Shown here: piece by piece, positions 18,153 through 27,691 of the stretch
Position numbering within the stretch: position 1 is the first letter of the stretch
Layout: the number at the start of each line of letters is the position of its first letter
Program-made: the position numbers and the translations under genes
Assembly (NCBI RefSeq): GCF_028553745.1
Contig: NZ_CP067132.1
Location: 186,001 to 250,000, forward strand
Direction of reading: 5' to 3'
DNA length: 64,000 nt
DNA from: Paracoccus seriniphilus
GTDB taxonomy: Bacteria; Pseudomonadota; Alphaproteobacteria; Rhodobacterales; Rhodobacteraceae
Notes under the pieces: model-generated
Told to the model about the DNA's origin: nothing
Seen by the model: the letters and a program-made list of their open reading frames with translations, nothing else
Databases searched by the model: none

Positions 18153-19813
18153 CGCGCAGCCCAGGCATCGGCAAATCCGGGGTCCTGATCCAGCCCGTCC
18201 AGCCAGCCGGTGTCCAGTTTGGGCACGGATGCGAACAGCAGCTTGGAATAGGGATCGCGTGCGGATCGATGCAGCGCATCTGCGGGCAGGGTCTCGACCA
18301 TGCGTCCGTGATGCATGACCATGACATCATCGCAAATTGCCTCGACCGTGGACAGATCATGGCTGATGAAGACATAGGACAGCTGCAATTCGCGCTGCAA
18401 TTCCTTCAGCAGGTCGATCACCGCCGCCGCAACCACCGTATCCAGAGCCGAGGTGATCTCGTCACAAAGGATGATTTCCGGGTTGGCCGCCAGCGCGCGG
18501 GCAAGGTTCACCCGCTGCTTCTGTCCGCCCGACAACTCCCCCGGCAAGCGATGGCGCATGGCGCGCGGCAGATGCACCATGTCCAGCAGTTCGGCCACGC
18601 GTGCATCGCGTGCCGCCCCGCGGCTGCCGTGATAGAAAGTCAGGGGCCGCCCGATCACATCGCCGATGGGCTGGGCCGGATTCAGCGCGGTGTCTGCCAA
18701 TTGGAACACGATCTGCAGCCGCCGCAATTCATCCAGAGACCGCCCCTTTAGCCCCGGTGCCAGCTTCTGGCCATCCAGCACGACGCTGCCCGAGACCGGC
18801 GGCAGCAATCCGGCAATGGCGCGGGCCAGCGTGGATTTCCCGCTGCCCGATTCCCCGATCACGCCCAGATTGCGGCCCCGGTCCAGCCTGCAGCTGACCT
18901 GATGCAGCGCCAGCTTGGGCGGCATCCCGTCGCGGCCGGGCCGGCCGTAGCCGGCCGTCACCTGATCCACCAGCAGCGCAGGCGTAGGGTCAGCCCCCTC
19001 GGCTGCGGCGGCTCTGACCTCGCCCGCGACGGGCTTGAAGGCCGCCAGAAGCGATTGGGTATAGGGATGGCGCGCGGCATGCAGGATTTGCTCGGCAGAG
19101 CCTTCCTCCTGGATCTCGCCACCTTTCAGCACGATGATGCGATCCGCGATCTGGGCCACCACGGCAAGATCATGGCTGACATAGACACCGGCCATGCCCC
19201 CCGCCTTCATCACCGACTTGAAGGCTCGCAACACCTCGATCTGGGTGGTGACATCCAGCGCAGTCGTCGGCTCGTCGAAAATCACCAGCTTTGGATCGCC
19301 GATCAGCGCCATCGCAGCAGCCAGGCGCTGCAACTGCCCGCCCGATACCTGATGCGGATAGCGCATGCCGATGTTTTCGGGATCGGGAAGGGCAAGGGCG
19401 CGAAAGACCTCGACCGCCTTGGAGCGTGCCTGCTCCATCGGCATCAGATCATGGATGCGAGCGGTTTCGATGACCTGATCAATCAGACGATGCGCGGGAT
19501 TGAAGCCCGCCGCCGCGCTTTGGGGGACATAGGCGACATTCGTGCCACGCATCTTGGCGCGCGCGGCTTCACTGGCGGCGACCATGTTCACGCCGTCCAC
19601 CGTGACCGAGCCGGACTTGAAATGACAGCCCGGGCGGACATGCCCCATCAGCGACAGGGCGATGGTGGTCTTGCCGCTGCCGGATTCCCCGATCAGGGCG
19701 ACGATCTCTCCGGCATCAATCTTCAGGCTGACGCCCTTGATGATATCGACCTTGCGGCCGCTGTCAGTCACCGCACCCAGTTTCAGATCGCGAATTTCGG
19801 CAAAACTCATCAT
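18149..19813 (-). CDS. Dipeptide-type ABC transporter, fused ATP-binding protein (DppD-DppF)
   Basis: The 554-residue protein joins two ABC ATPase domains. The first has Walker A GESGSGKTTIA and signature VSGGQLQR; the second has GESGSGKSTLARAI near residue 325 and LSGGQKQRVNLARAL. Each lies in a subunit-sized half, so it replaces separate DppD and DppF proteins. It powers the DppBC permease. ATG codons at 19813 (ATGA overlap with the permease gene) and 19810 (better distance from AGGAG) are both possible starts. Confidence 0.92.
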   Translation of the reverse strand: MMSFAEIRDLKLGAVTDSGRKVDIIKGVSLKIDAGEIVALIGESGSGKTTIALSLMGHVRPGCHFKSGSVTVDGVNMVAASEAARAKMRGTNVAYVPQSAAAGFNPAHRLIDQVIETARIHDLMPMEQARSKAVEVFRALALPDPENIGMRYPHQVSGGQLQRLAAAMALIGDPKLVIFDEPTTALDVTTQIEVLRAFKSVMKAGGMAGVYVSHDLAVVAQIADRIIVLKGGEIQEEGSAEQILHAARHPYTQSLLAAFKPVAGEVRAAAAEGADPTPALLVDQVTAGYGRPGRDGMPPKLALHQVSCRLDRGRNLGVIGESGSGKSTLARAIAGLLPPVSGSVVLDGQKLAPGLKGRSLDELRRLQIVFQLADTALNPAQPIGDVIGRPLTFYHGSRGAARDARVAELLDMVHLPRAMRHRLPGELSGGQKQRVNLARALAANPEIILCDEITSALDTVVAAAVIDLLKELQRELQLSYVFISHDLSTVEAICDDVMVMHHGRMVETLPADALHRSARDPYSKLLFASVPKLDTGWLDGLDQDPGFADAWAAR

Positions 19814-20652
19814 TCGCTCCTATCGCGGATACGGGTGGGCAGATTGTCGATCAGCAGGTTGACGCTGATTGTCAGGGTCGCAATCGCAATGGACGGCATG
19901 ATCACGGCAGGCGCGCCAAAGGCCAGCCCGCCCATGTTTTCGCGCACCAGCGACCCCCAGTCGGCATTCGGGGGCTGCACACCCAGCCCAAGGAAAGACA
20001 GGCCCGACAGCAGCAGTACGATAAAGACGAAGCGCAGCCCCATGTCGGTCAGCACCGGTCCAAGGATGTTGGGCAGGATCTCGGACCGGATCAGATAGGG
20101 GGTGCGCTCTCCCCGCGCGCGGGCAACGGTGACGTAATCCATGGTGCTGATATTCACTGCCAGCGCCCGCGCAAAGCGATAGGACCCCGGTGTATAGATG
20201 ACCGCCAGCACCCCGATCAGAACCGGGATCGAGGATCCGATGGCAGCCACCACCACCAGCCCGAACAGTTTGGAGGGGATCGAGCTGATCGCATCCAGCA
20301 GGCGGCTGATGACCGTATCTGTCCAGCCGCCGATGACCGCCGAGGTCATCCCCAGCAGGATGCCCGCCGTGCAGGCGATCAGCACCGCTGCCAGCGAAAT
20401 TCCGACCGTATAGCGGGCTCCGGCCAGCACGCGCGACAGGATATCGCGTCCCAGATAGTCAGTTCCCATGGGAAACTGCGCCGAGATCGAACCAAAGAAA
20501 TCATAGTCGACGATCTCGCCCGGCGGATGGGGGGTGATCCATGGGCCGATCACGGCAATGACGGCCCAGAACAGGATGACACAGGCGGCCAGGACACCGA
20601 CGGGACTGACCTGCCAGCCAAGGCGGCGGGGTGTGGGAAGGGCAAGGGTCAT
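19810..20652 (-). CDS. Dipeptide-type ABC transporter permease DppC
   Basis: The 280-residue inner-membrane protein has an N-terminal helix followed by the DppC landmark MGTDYLGRDILSRVLAGARYT and the EAA loop around YVTVARARGERTPYLIRSEILPN. About six membrane helices are visible. It forms the channel with DppB, whose stop shares one base with its start (TGATG). The substrate class is peptides, opines or similar oligo-amino compounds. Confidence 0.92.
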   Translation of the reverse strand: MTLALPTPRRLGWQVSPVGVLAACVILFWAVIAVIGPWITPHPPGEIVDYDFFGSISAQFPMGTDYLGRDILSRVLAGARYTVGISLAAVLIACTAGILLGMTSAVIGGWTDTVISRLLDAISSIPSKLFGLVVVAAIGSSIPVLIGVLAVIYTPGSYRFARALAVNISTMDYVTVARARGERTPYLIRSEILPNILGPVLTDMGLRFVFIVLLLSGLSFLGLGVQPPNADWGSLVRENMGGLAFGAPAVIMPSIAIATLTISVNLLIDNLPTRIRDRSE

Positions 20653-21605
20653 CAGTGGCGCAACCTCGGGTTCGAAAGGATCGCGACGACATCGGCGATC
20701 GTGATAAGAAGCAGATAGCCAAGGCAGAAGATCATCGCGCAGCCCTGGATCAGCGGCAGGTCGCGCGTCGCAACGGCATCAACCATCAGCTTGGCCACGC
20801 CGGGATAGTTGAAGATCGTCTCGACGATGATCACGCCGCCCAGCAGATAGGACAGCGACAGCGCCATCGCATTCACGATCGGCCCGATGGCATTGGGCAG
20901 CGCGTGGCGCAGCACCATGCGGCTGCGAGAGGCACCTTTCAGCAGAGCCATCTCGACATAGGGGGATTTCATCGTTTCGATGACCGCCGCCCGCGTCATG
21001 CGGATCATCTGGGCCGACACGACAAAGGTCAGGGTGATGACCGGCATGGCATAGGCGCGCAGGATGTCCCAGATGCCTTGGGTGCTGCCCCCAAAGGACA
21101 GCGCCGGCAACCAGCCCAGCCAGACCGCAAAGACCAGAACCGCAAGCGTGGCGACCATGAACTCTGGCACCGAGATGACGCCGACCACCAATGTGCTGAT
21201 TGCACGGTCAAACAGGCTGCCCCGCCAGATCGCCGTCAGGATACCGAATGCCAGGGCGACCGGAACCGCGACAGAGGTGGTGATCGCGGCCAGTTTCAGC
21301 GTGTTTTCCAGGCGTGCGGCAATCAGTTCGGCCACTGCCATCCGGTTGGTATAGGAATGCCCCAGATCACCATGCAGCAACCCACCCAGCCAGTTGAGGA
21401 ACCGCATGATCGCGGGCTGATCAAGGTGCATGGCCTCGCGCAGCCCGGCGACGGCCTCGGGCGTGGCGGCCTGCCCCAGCAGAACCTGCGCAACATCCCC
21501 GGGCAGCATTTCCGTGGCGGCAAAGACGATGAAACTGACGATCAGCAATGTGACCAGCGCCACGCCGACCCTGCCGGCGATCAAAGACAACACCTGCGAA
21601 TTCAT
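20652..21605 (-). CDS. Dipeptide-type ABC transporter permease DppB
   Basis: The 317-residue protein starts with the family's N-terminal helix (GRVGVALVTLLIVSFIVFAATEMLPGD) and has GLLHGDLGHSYTNR and the EAA loop IRMTRAAVIETMKSPYVEMALLKGASRSRMVLRHALPNA. It is full length. It is separated from the SBP gene by 48 bases that contain a GC-rich hairpin. Confidence 0.92.
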   Translation of the reverse strand: MNSQVLSLIAGRVGVALVTLLIVSFIVFAATEMLPGDVAQVLLGQAATPEAVAGLREAMHLDQPAIMRFLNWLGGLLHGDLGHSYTNRMAVAELIAARLENTLKLAAITTSVAVPVALAFGILTAIWRGSLFDRAISTLVVGVISVPEFMVATLAVLVFAVWLGWLPALSFGGSTQGIWDILRAYAMPVITLTFVVSAQMIRMTRAAVIETMKSPYVEMALLKGASRSRMVLRHALPNAIGPIVNAMALSLSYLLGGVIIVETIFNYPGVAKLMVDAVATRDLPLIQGCAMIFCLGYLLLITIADVVAILSNPRLRH

Positions 21606-21625
21606 GGGTTTCCTTTCGGGAAGCG

Positions 21626-21647
21626 CGCCCCCGCCGAAACGGGGGCG
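21626..21647 (-). terminator. Intercistronic hairpin between the SBP and DppB genes
   Basis: CGCCCCCG and CGGGGGCG form a perfect 8-bp stem around a 6-base loop. As in the ribose-type operon, it sits just after the SBP gene and probably lowers downstream expression or protects the SBP mRNA. Confidence 0.6.
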
Positions 21648-21653
21648 GTTGAA

Positions 21654-23267
21654 TCAGGCATCCAGCCAGACATATTCGGCAAAGGCATAGCCCATCTGAC
21701 CGCCAAGCGGGCTGGGACGCAGGCCATGCAGCTTGGCGCTGTGAATGTCCACATTCGACAGGTAAAGTGGAATCGCGGTGCCCGCCTCATTCGAGATCAT
21801 GACCTGCATTTCGTCATAGATTTCCTTGCGGCGCGCGAATTCCAGTTCGCCCCGCGCCTCCAGCAGCATCGAGTCGAATTTCTCGGACTGATACCGGCTT
21901 TCGTTCCAGGGTGCATCCGAGGCATAGAGCAGCGAGAACAGGATATCAGGCGTCGGACGCGGGTTGATATTGCCGAAATGCACCGGCGCCTTCAGCCAGT
22001 AATTCGACCAGTAGCCATCCGAGGGCACACGCTGGATGTCCAGGTTCATGCCGATTTCCGAACCCGCCTGTTGCAGGATCATCGCCATATCGGTGGCCGA
22101 ACCGGCGGCATCCGAAGTCACGACCTCGATACGCTGACCCAGAAGGCCCGCCTTGTCGAACAGCGATTTGGCGCGCTCAGGGTCATATTCGCGTGGTTTC
22201 AGCTCGGCGTTGTGGAAGGCGCTGATCGGGGAAATGGGCTGATCGTTGGCGATCTCGGCCAGACCACGCAGGGCAGAGCGCTGGATCAACTCGCGGTTCA
22301 GCAGGTATTTCATTCCCTCGACGAAACCGGCCTTGTCCCCGGGCGACAGATCCAGCCGCATGTTCAGGTTGGTATAGTTCCCCGAGGTGGTCTTGGACAG
22401 GACCACTCCCGGTTGACCCTCGGCAATACGGGTATATTGCGGCTTGATCGTTGCGCCGAAATCGATGTCGCCGGACAGGACCGCATTGACGCGGGCATTG
22501 TCGTCCGAGATGCCGAAATATTCAAAGCTTTCCAGATGCGCCTTCTGGGGTTTGAAGTAATTTTCGTTCCGCACCCCGACGGACCGCACGCCGGGCTGGA
22601 ACTCCTGCGACACAAAGGCACCGGTGCCATTGCCCTTGCTGAAATCGGTCGTGCCTTCGGCCACGATCATGAAGTGATGCATGGCAAGAATGGTCGGCAG
22701 GTCGGCATTGGCTGCTGCAAGCGTGATGCGGACCGTGGTCGGGTTCTCGGCCTTGACCTCGGCGATCTGTTTGGCAATCGTCGCGACCTTCGAACCTACG
22801 GCAGGATCACTGTGGCGCTGAAGGGAAAAGACCACATCATCGGCGGTCAGCGTCTTTCCGTTGTGGAAAGTCACGCCCGATTTCAGCTTGACCGTCCAGA
22901 CCACGGCATCATCGCTTTCGATCGACTCGGCCAGTTCCATTTGCAACTGACCATGCTCATCAAGGATGGTCAGACGGTTGTAATAGGCGCAGCAGCGCAC
23001 ATAGTCGGTCGTCAGAGAGGCCGCCGCCGGATCCAGCGTGTCAGCGGTCGAGGACGACCATCCCGCCGCGCGCAGATGCCCACCACTGACCGGCGTCGCG
23101 GCCAGCGCCGCCGAAGCGCGCCCCAGGATCGATCCGCCCGCAACCGCGCCGATTCCACCCATCATGAACATGCGCAACAGGTCGCGACGGCTGGCACCGC
23201 GACGCAGGGCATTTTCAACCATCGCATCATCGGCGCTGGTCCAGTTGGTGACTTTCTTCTCTGACAT
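21654..23267 (-). CDS. Peptide-type ABC transporter substrate-binding protein (SBP family 5)
   Basis: The 537-residue protein has a Tat signal (RRGASRRDLLRMFMMGGIGAVAGG, residues 22-45) and an SBP_5 fold: TLDPAAASLTTDYVRCCAYYNRL, VWTVKLKSGVTFHNGKTLTADDVVFSLQRH and a C-terminal peptide-binding lobe. The start at 23267 has GGGAAA 7 bases upstream. It captures the substrate in the periplasm for the DppBC-DppDF complex. The likely substrate is a peptide, opine or polyamine conjugate, given the aminotransferase and oxidoreductase neighbours. Confidence 0.92.
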   Translation of the reverse strand: MSEKKVTNWTSADDAMVENALRRGASRRDLLRMFMMGGIGAVAGGSILGRASAALAATPVSGGHLRAAGWSSSTADTLDPAAASLTTDYVRCCAYYNRLTILDEHGQLQMELAESIESDDAVVWTVKLKSGVTFHNGKTLTADDVVFSLQRHSDPAVGSKVATIAKQIAEVKAENPTTVRITLAAANADLPTILAMHHFMIVAEGTTDFSKGNGTGAFVSQEFQPGVRSVGVRNENYFKPQKAHLESFEYFGISDDNARVNAVLSGDIDFGATIKPQYTRIAEGQPGVVLSKTTSGNYTNLNMRLDLSPGDKAGFVEGMKYLLNRELIQRSALRGLAEIANDQPISPISAFHNAELKPREYDPERAKSLFDKAGLLGQRIEVVTSDAAGSATDMAMILQQAGSEIGMNLDIQRVPSDGYWSNYWLKAPVHFGNINPRPTPDILFSLLYASDAPWNESRYQSEKFDSMLLEARGELEFARRKEIYDEMQVMISNEAGTAIPLYLSNVDIHSAKLHGLRPSPLGGQMGYAFAEYVWLDA

Positions 23268-23582
23268 GTTGATTTCCCTGTTTGCCAATCTATTCATTCT
23301 GTCGGGTCGATATCCTGTCGGCAGCCTGCCCGGCGCGGGCAGAGCAGCCGGTGCGGTAGTTCACTCCGGCGATGACCGCTAGCCGGATGAGATGGCCTGT
23401 CCATGTTCAACAGCAGATTCTGCCGGGAAGGACGGGTCGGCTGCGCTTCATGCAGGGTCTTGTCGCCCGACTTGGCAGCCAGTTTTACCCAAGGCCGGCA
23501 GTGAAAAACCCCGAATTGCAGCCCAAGGCAGCAGAATGTTCCGAACTGCCGCGCGACGGCGGCATCCCGTGGCGTGCCCCGC
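23268..23582. other. Gap upstream of the peptide SBP gene
   Basis: This 315-base gap separates the transporter operon from the upstream reductase gene on the same strand. It must hold the SBP promoter, but I see no convincing -35/-10 pair, palindrome or terminator. No small gene with codon-like character is evident. Confidence 0.5.
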
Positions 23583-24491
23583 TCAATAGCCCTTGCTCCG
23601 ATCGACCGAGCCGGGCACGTCCTGTCCGGCTCGGTGGGCGCGGATGCCGGCGATCACATGGGCGGCTCCCTCCTGCGCATCGGTCTGGCTGGCGACATGG
23701 GGCGTCACGATCACCCGCGGATCGCGCCACAACCAATGATCCGGGGGCAAGGGCTCGGGGTCCGTCACATCCAGAAAGGCCGAGGCCAGCCGGTTGTCCA
23801 GGGCGTGATGCAAGGCCGGCATGTTCAGCTGTGCGCCCCGTCCCAGATGAACCAGTCCTGCGCCTTCCGGCAGCGCAGAGAAGAGATCGTCATTCAGGAT
23901 GTCGCGGGTTTCAGGCGTCAGGGGAAGCAGACAGATCAGGATATCGCTGCGCGCCAGAAATCCCGGCAGATCGGTAAAGCATTCCACGCCGTCGATCTGT
24001 TTGGCAGACCGGCTCCAACCCGCCAACGGAAAGCCGAAGGGTTGCAGAGCAGCCAGAACCGCCTGGCCCAACTGCCCCAGGCCCATGACTCCGATGCGTC
24101 GTTGCGCGGCGGGCCGGTTCGCGCGCGCCTGCCAGACGCCCTGCCGCCCCTGCTCCAGATAGGCCGGCAGATCACGATGCAGCGCCAGCGCCGCCATGAC
24201 CGCCATTTCCTGCATCTGTCGCGCTATCCCTGGTTCAAGCATGCGCACAATGCCGACGTGATCGGGCAGCGCATCCATGTCGAACTGGTCAATGCCCGCC
24301 CCGACCGAAAAGATCAGCCGCAGGTTCGGCCATTGGTCCAGGTCCTTGGGCGGAGTCCAGGCAACCATATATTCCACCGCTGCCGGATCGGGGGCCGTTC
24401 CGACATGGAAAGGCAGATCCGGCAGATGCTGCGCAAAGCTGCGGGCAAAGACCTCGCCCCGCTTCGCTTCGGACAGATACAGCAGCGTCAT
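23583..24491 (-). CDS. Glyoxylate/hydroxypyruvate reductase, GhrA-type
   Basis: The 302-residue D-2-hydroxyacid dehydrogenase has the nucleotide-binding motif GVMGLGQLGQAVLAALQPFGF near residue 133, NADP-type WSRSAK after it, the substrate arginine in HLGRGAQLN, and the catalytic Glu/His region with LDVTDPEPLPPDHWLW and VIVTPHVAS. It should reduce a 2-oxoacid such as glyoxylate or hydroxypyruvate in the cytoplasm. It begins at the stop of the aminotransferase gene (TGATG), so the pair is coupled. It could clear the oxoacid formed by transamination. Confidence 0.88.
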   Translation of the reverse strand: MTLLYLSEAKRGEVFARSFAQHLPDLPFHVGTAPDPAAVEYMVAWTPPKDLDQWPNLRLIFSVGAGIDQFDMDALPDHVGIVRMLEPGIARQMQEMAVMAALALHRDLPAYLEQGRQGVWQARANRPAAQRRIGVMGLGQLGQAVLAALQPFGFPLAGWSRSAKQIDGVECFTDLPGFLARSDILICLLPLTPETRDILNDDLFSALPEGAGLVHLGRGAQLNMPALHHALDNRLASAFLDVTDPEPLPPDHWLWRDPRVIVTPHVASQTDAQEGAAHVIAGIRAHRAGQDVPGSVDRSKGY

Positions 24492-25867
24492 CAGCGCATC
24501 GCCGCACGGATGTCCGGATCGCCCAGAGTCAAATCCAGCACCCTGCGCGTGCGCTCGACGATCTGATCGATCTCATCCGCCGTGCAGCACAGCGGCGGCG
24601 CATAGCCGAGAACACCCCATCCAAAGGCACGCAAGACCACGCCCTGATCCCAGGCCCGGTCAAAGATCCGGTTGGCGGGATCGGCTGCGGCGGGAAGGCG
24701 TGTCTTGGCGTCCTTGTCGGTCACCAGTTCGATGGCTGCCAGCATGCCGCGCCCCCGGACATCGCCAACCAGCGGGTGATCGGACAGAGAGGCCAGTCCG
24801 GCCTGCAACCGTTGGCCCATCACCTGCCCGTTCTCCAGCAATTCATCCTGATACAGATCCAGCACGGCCAGCCCCACCGCAGCCGAGACCGGATGCGCCG
24901 AATAGGTCTGGCCATGCCCGACAGCCGCCTTGCCTGCGCCATCTGCGATCACCTGATAGACATGATCGGACATGAAGACCGCACCCATCGGCACATAACC
25001 CGATGTCAGCCCCTTGGCCGTGGTGATGAAATCGGGAACGATGCCCTCATCCGCGCAGGCGAACAGCGGACCGGTGCGCCCGAATGCGGTAATCACCTCA
25101 TCCGCAATGAACAGGATGTCCAGGCTGGCGCAAAGATCGCGCATCGCGGCCATCCAGCCCGGCGGTGGCACCAGGACCCCGCCCGAGCCCTGGATCGGCT
25201 CGACATAAAAGGCGGCGACATGCTCTGGCCCGCCCAGTTCCTCGACCTTGTCCAGCAGATGCTGACGAGATGCGGCAATGACCGTCTGCGGATCATTTCC
25301 AACCGGGTTGCGATACAGGTCATGAGTGGGAATCTTGTGCTGCCAGTCATATGGCACGCCAAAGCCCGCATGGAACGCCGGCAACGCGGTCAGCCCAGCC
25401 CCCGCCGTCGAGGACCCGTGGTAGCCCTGCTCGACCGAGATGAAATGCTGCTTTTGCGGCAGACCGCGCGCATGCCAGTAGTAGCGGACAAACCTGATCG
25501 TGCTGTCGACCGCATCCGAACCGCCAAGGGTGAAATAGACGTGATCCAGATCGCCCGGCGCGGCCTCGGCCAGACGCGCGGCCAGACGCACGGCAGGTTC
25601 GCTGCCCAGACCGAAATAGCCGGTCGCGTAGCAAAGATCCTGCATCTGCCGGGTGGCGGCCTCGATCACCTTTGGCTGACCATAGCCGGCGTTCACGCAC
25701 CACAGACCGGCAAAGCCGTCGATCAGCTCGCGACCTTGGCCATCGCGGACGGTGGCACCCTGGCCATGGGTCAACAGGCGCACGCCCGCCTGTTCATGGC
25801 CACGCCAACTGGCGACGGGATGGATCAGATGATTGCGATCCAGTTCGACAAGGGAATTTGCAAGCAT
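24491..25867 (-). CDS. Class III aminotransferase (omega-amino acid:pyruvate type)
   Basis: The 458-residue PLP enzyme has EQGYHGSSTAGAGLTALP near residue 143, the cofactor aspartate in LFIADEVITAFGRTG near residue 255 and the PLP lysine in TTAKGLTSGYVPMGAV near residue 286. The family moves the amino group of beta-alanine, taurine, putrescine or other terminal amines to pyruvate. The two aldehyde dehydrogenases nearby suit oxidation of the aldehyde formed. It is 12 bases downstream of the GNAT gene and coupled to the GhrA-type gene. Confidence 0.9.
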   Translation of the reverse strand: MLANSLVELDRNHLIHPVASWRGHEQAGVRLLTHGQGATVRDGQGRELIDGFAGLWCVNAGYGQPKVIEAATRQMQDLCYATGYFGLGSEPAVRLAARLAEAAPGDLDHVYFTLGGSDAVDSTIRFVRYYWHARGLPQKQHFISVEQGYHGSSTAGAGLTALPAFHAGFGVPYDWQHKIPTHDLYRNPVGNDPQTVIAASRQHLLDKVEELGGPEHVAAFYVEPIQGSGGVLVPPPGWMAAMRDLCASLDILFIADEVITAFGRTGPLFACADEGIVPDFITTAKGLTSGYVPMGAVFMSDHVYQVIADGAGKAAVGHGQTYSAHPVSAAVGLAVLDLYQDELLENGQVMGQRLQAGLASLSDHPLVGDVRGRGMLAAIELVTDKDAKTRLPAAADPANRIFDRAWDQGVVLRAFGWGVLGYAPPLCCTADEIDQIVERTRRVLDLTLGDPDIRAAMR

Positions 25868-25879
25868 GAGGTGGTCCTT

Positions 25880-26710
25880 TCAACCAAGCGCCTGAGCGGC
25901 AAGGGCAAAGCTGCGGTTGGGGCCTGACGGCACCTGCGGGGCGGTCGACATCGACACGCCTCCTCCGGCGCGGGTCAGATTGATCGAGGTCAGCCAATCC
26001 GACAGGCCGCTGTCGGCCTGGGTATCGACGCGAATGAAGCTGCCGGGATGATCCGCCATCAGCCGCGACAGCAGACGTTGCGCGGTCCCGCTGTCAGGGG
26101 CGATCACCGGCCCGGCGACCAATCCGCGCCCAAAGGGCCGAATGCCTGCCCAGGCCGTGATCTGGCCATCCTGCGACAGCGCGGCGATTTGCCCGAGCGA
26201 GAGAATGGCATCGACCAGCGGTTTGCGTGCCATCCCGGTGGCCTGTTGGTCCAGAGCCGCCAGAGCGGCAGAATCTGCCGCCGAGGCCCAGCTGATCCCG
26301 GCATCCTGAACCTCCAGCGCGGCGACCTGCCCCTGATGCTGCACGATCTCGCCCAGATCGACGAAACCCATCTTGCGATAGAGCGGCAGCCCGGCCTGCG
26401 TCGCCACCAGACGGTATTCCGCGACATCTGCCGTTTCCATGGCGCGCTGAACCAATGTCCGTCCAAGGCCGCGCCCGCGCAGTGCCTCGCCCACGATGAT
26501 CATATTGACCAGCCCGACCTGCCCAAAGCGTGTGGCCAGAGCAGTGCCTGCAACCTGATCACCAGCCAGGGCAACGACACCGCGGCTGAGCGACAGGAAC
26601 ATCTGCCAGTCCTCGGCCCGATGGGGCCAGCTTTCGGCGCGCGACAGGGCAAGGGCACCGGGAAGATGCGCGGCTTCGAAGGGCGTGATGGTCAGCGTGC
26701 TGTCAGGCAT
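25880..26710 (-). CDS. Tandem GNAT-family acetyltransferase
   Basis: The 276-residue protein has an N-terminal GNAT core (VNMIIVGEALRGRGLGRTLVQRAM is the acetyl-CoA loop) and a C-terminal domain with FGRGLVAGPVIA. It is a paralogue of the 15279-16145 protein. The start at 26710 follows GGAG with 6 bases of spacing; the longer frame to 26869 is not supported. It heads an operon with the aminotransferase and the reductase. It might acetylate an amine before or instead of transamination. Confidence 0.83.
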   Translation of the reverse strand: MPDSTLTITPFEAAHLPGALALSRAESWPHRAEDWQMFLSLSRGVVALAGDQVAGTALATRFGQVGLVNMIIVGEALRGRGLGRTLVQRAMETADVAEYRLVATQAGLPLYRKMGFVDLGEIVQHQGQVAALEVQDAGISWASAADSAALAALDQQATGMARKPLVDAILSLGQIAALSQDGQITAWAGIRPFGRGLVAGPVIAPDSGTAQRLLSRLMADHPGSFIRVDTQADSGLSDWLTSINLTRAGGGVSMSTAPQVPSGPNRSFALAAQALG

Positions 26711-27021
26711 GATGTCTCCGGCAAGGCGTTGTTGCGCCCATTGTGACCGGTTCGGGCGGTGTTTGCTGTGCGACTGCGCCCCTTCAGCACAATCTTTCGC
26801 CGTTCGCGCCCCGCAAGGCCGCATGATCTGCTGCACGCCTTTCGATGATGACGAAGACTGACGGTCCACGGCGACTGCCGCGCAACACGCGCAACAGATG
26901 CTGCCGCCAGCATCGGCGAATACGGTGCAATCTGCTTGGCCGGGCGCGTGATCCGGTGCCTCTGGCCTGCATTGCGCAGCTAGCCTGTCATGGACACACC
27001 ACCAAACCCGAGGCTGCGATC
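26711..27021. other. Divergent promoter region
   Basis: This 311-base gap lies between the GNAT gene (leftward) and the HAD gene (rightward) and must hold promoters for both operons. I see no strong palindrome and no small gene. Confidence 0.5.
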
Positions 27022-27687
27022 ATGACCTTTCGCCCGAAATTCATCACCTTCGACTGCTATGGCACCCTGACCAATTTCGACATGGCAGGCGCAGCGCGGC
27101 GCATTTACGGCGACACGCTGTCCGAACCGGCCATGGTGCAATTCATCAAGAATTTCGCGGCCTACCGTCTGGATGAAATCCTTGGCGCATGGAAACCCTA
27201 TGGCGAGGTCGTGCACAATTCGCTGGAACGCACCTGCAAGGCCAACGGCGTTCCCTTCCGCCCCGAGGACGCGCAACGGGTCTATGACGAAGTCCCCACC
27301 TGGGGGCCGCATCCCGATGTACCTGCCGGTCTGGCCAAGGTCGCCAGGGAAATCCCGCTGGTGATCCTGTCCAATGCCATGAACTGCCAGATCATGTCGA
27401 ATGTCGAAAAGCTGGGGGCGCCCTTCCACATGGTCATCACCGCCGAGGAAACCGGCAGCTACAAACCGCAGATGAACGGCTTTGAATACATGCTGGACAA
27501 GCTGGGCTGCGGCCCCAAGGACATCTGCCATGTATCCTCGTCCTTCCGCTATGACCTGATGACCGCCCATGATCTGGGCATCGACAACAAGATCTGGGTC
27601 AATCGTGGTCACGAGCCCGCCAACCCCTATTACGGCTACACCGAGATCGCCGACATCGGCGGGCTGCCCGGCGTCTTCGGGCTGTGA
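27022..27687 (+). CDS. HAD-superfamily hydrolase, haloacid dehalogenase type II
   Basis: The 221-residue protein opens with the nucleophile motif FITFDCYGTLTNFD (Asp at about residue 10), followed by the conserved serine/asparagine in VILSNAMN, the lysine in GSYKPQMNGFEYML and the acidic loop replaced by VSSSFRYDLMTAHDLG. This matches the L-2-haloacid dehalogenase-like branch, though many members are phosphatases. It sits 4 bases ahead of a DadA-like gene in an operon with a cupin. It is more likely an amine- or sugar-phosphate-related hydrolase than a true dehalogenase. Confidence 0.85.
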   Translation: MTFRPKFITFDCYGTLTNFDMAGAARRIYGDTLSEPAMVQFIKNFAAYRLDEILGAWKPYGEVVHNSLERTCKANGVPFRPEDAQRVYDEVPTWGPHPDVPAGLAKVAREIPLVILSNAMNCQIMSNVEKLGAPFHMVITAEETGSYKPQMNGFEYMLDKLGCGPKDICHVSSSFRYDLMTAHDLGIDNKIWVNRGHEPANPYYGYTEIADIGGLPGVFGL

Positions 27688-27691
27688 TCCG

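Noticed and set aside
20631..23264. Very long plus-strand open frame (877 codons)
   Set aside because: It lies opposite dppB and the SBP gene, both with strong family motifs, and its translation is rich in His, Gln, Arg and Gly without any recognisable domain. It is a high-GC antisense shadow.
27022..27687. True L-2-haloacid dehalogenase
   Set aside because: The fold fits, but the context is amine catabolism and many members of this branch are phosphatases. No halogenated-compound genes are nearby, so I did not name it dehalogenase by function.
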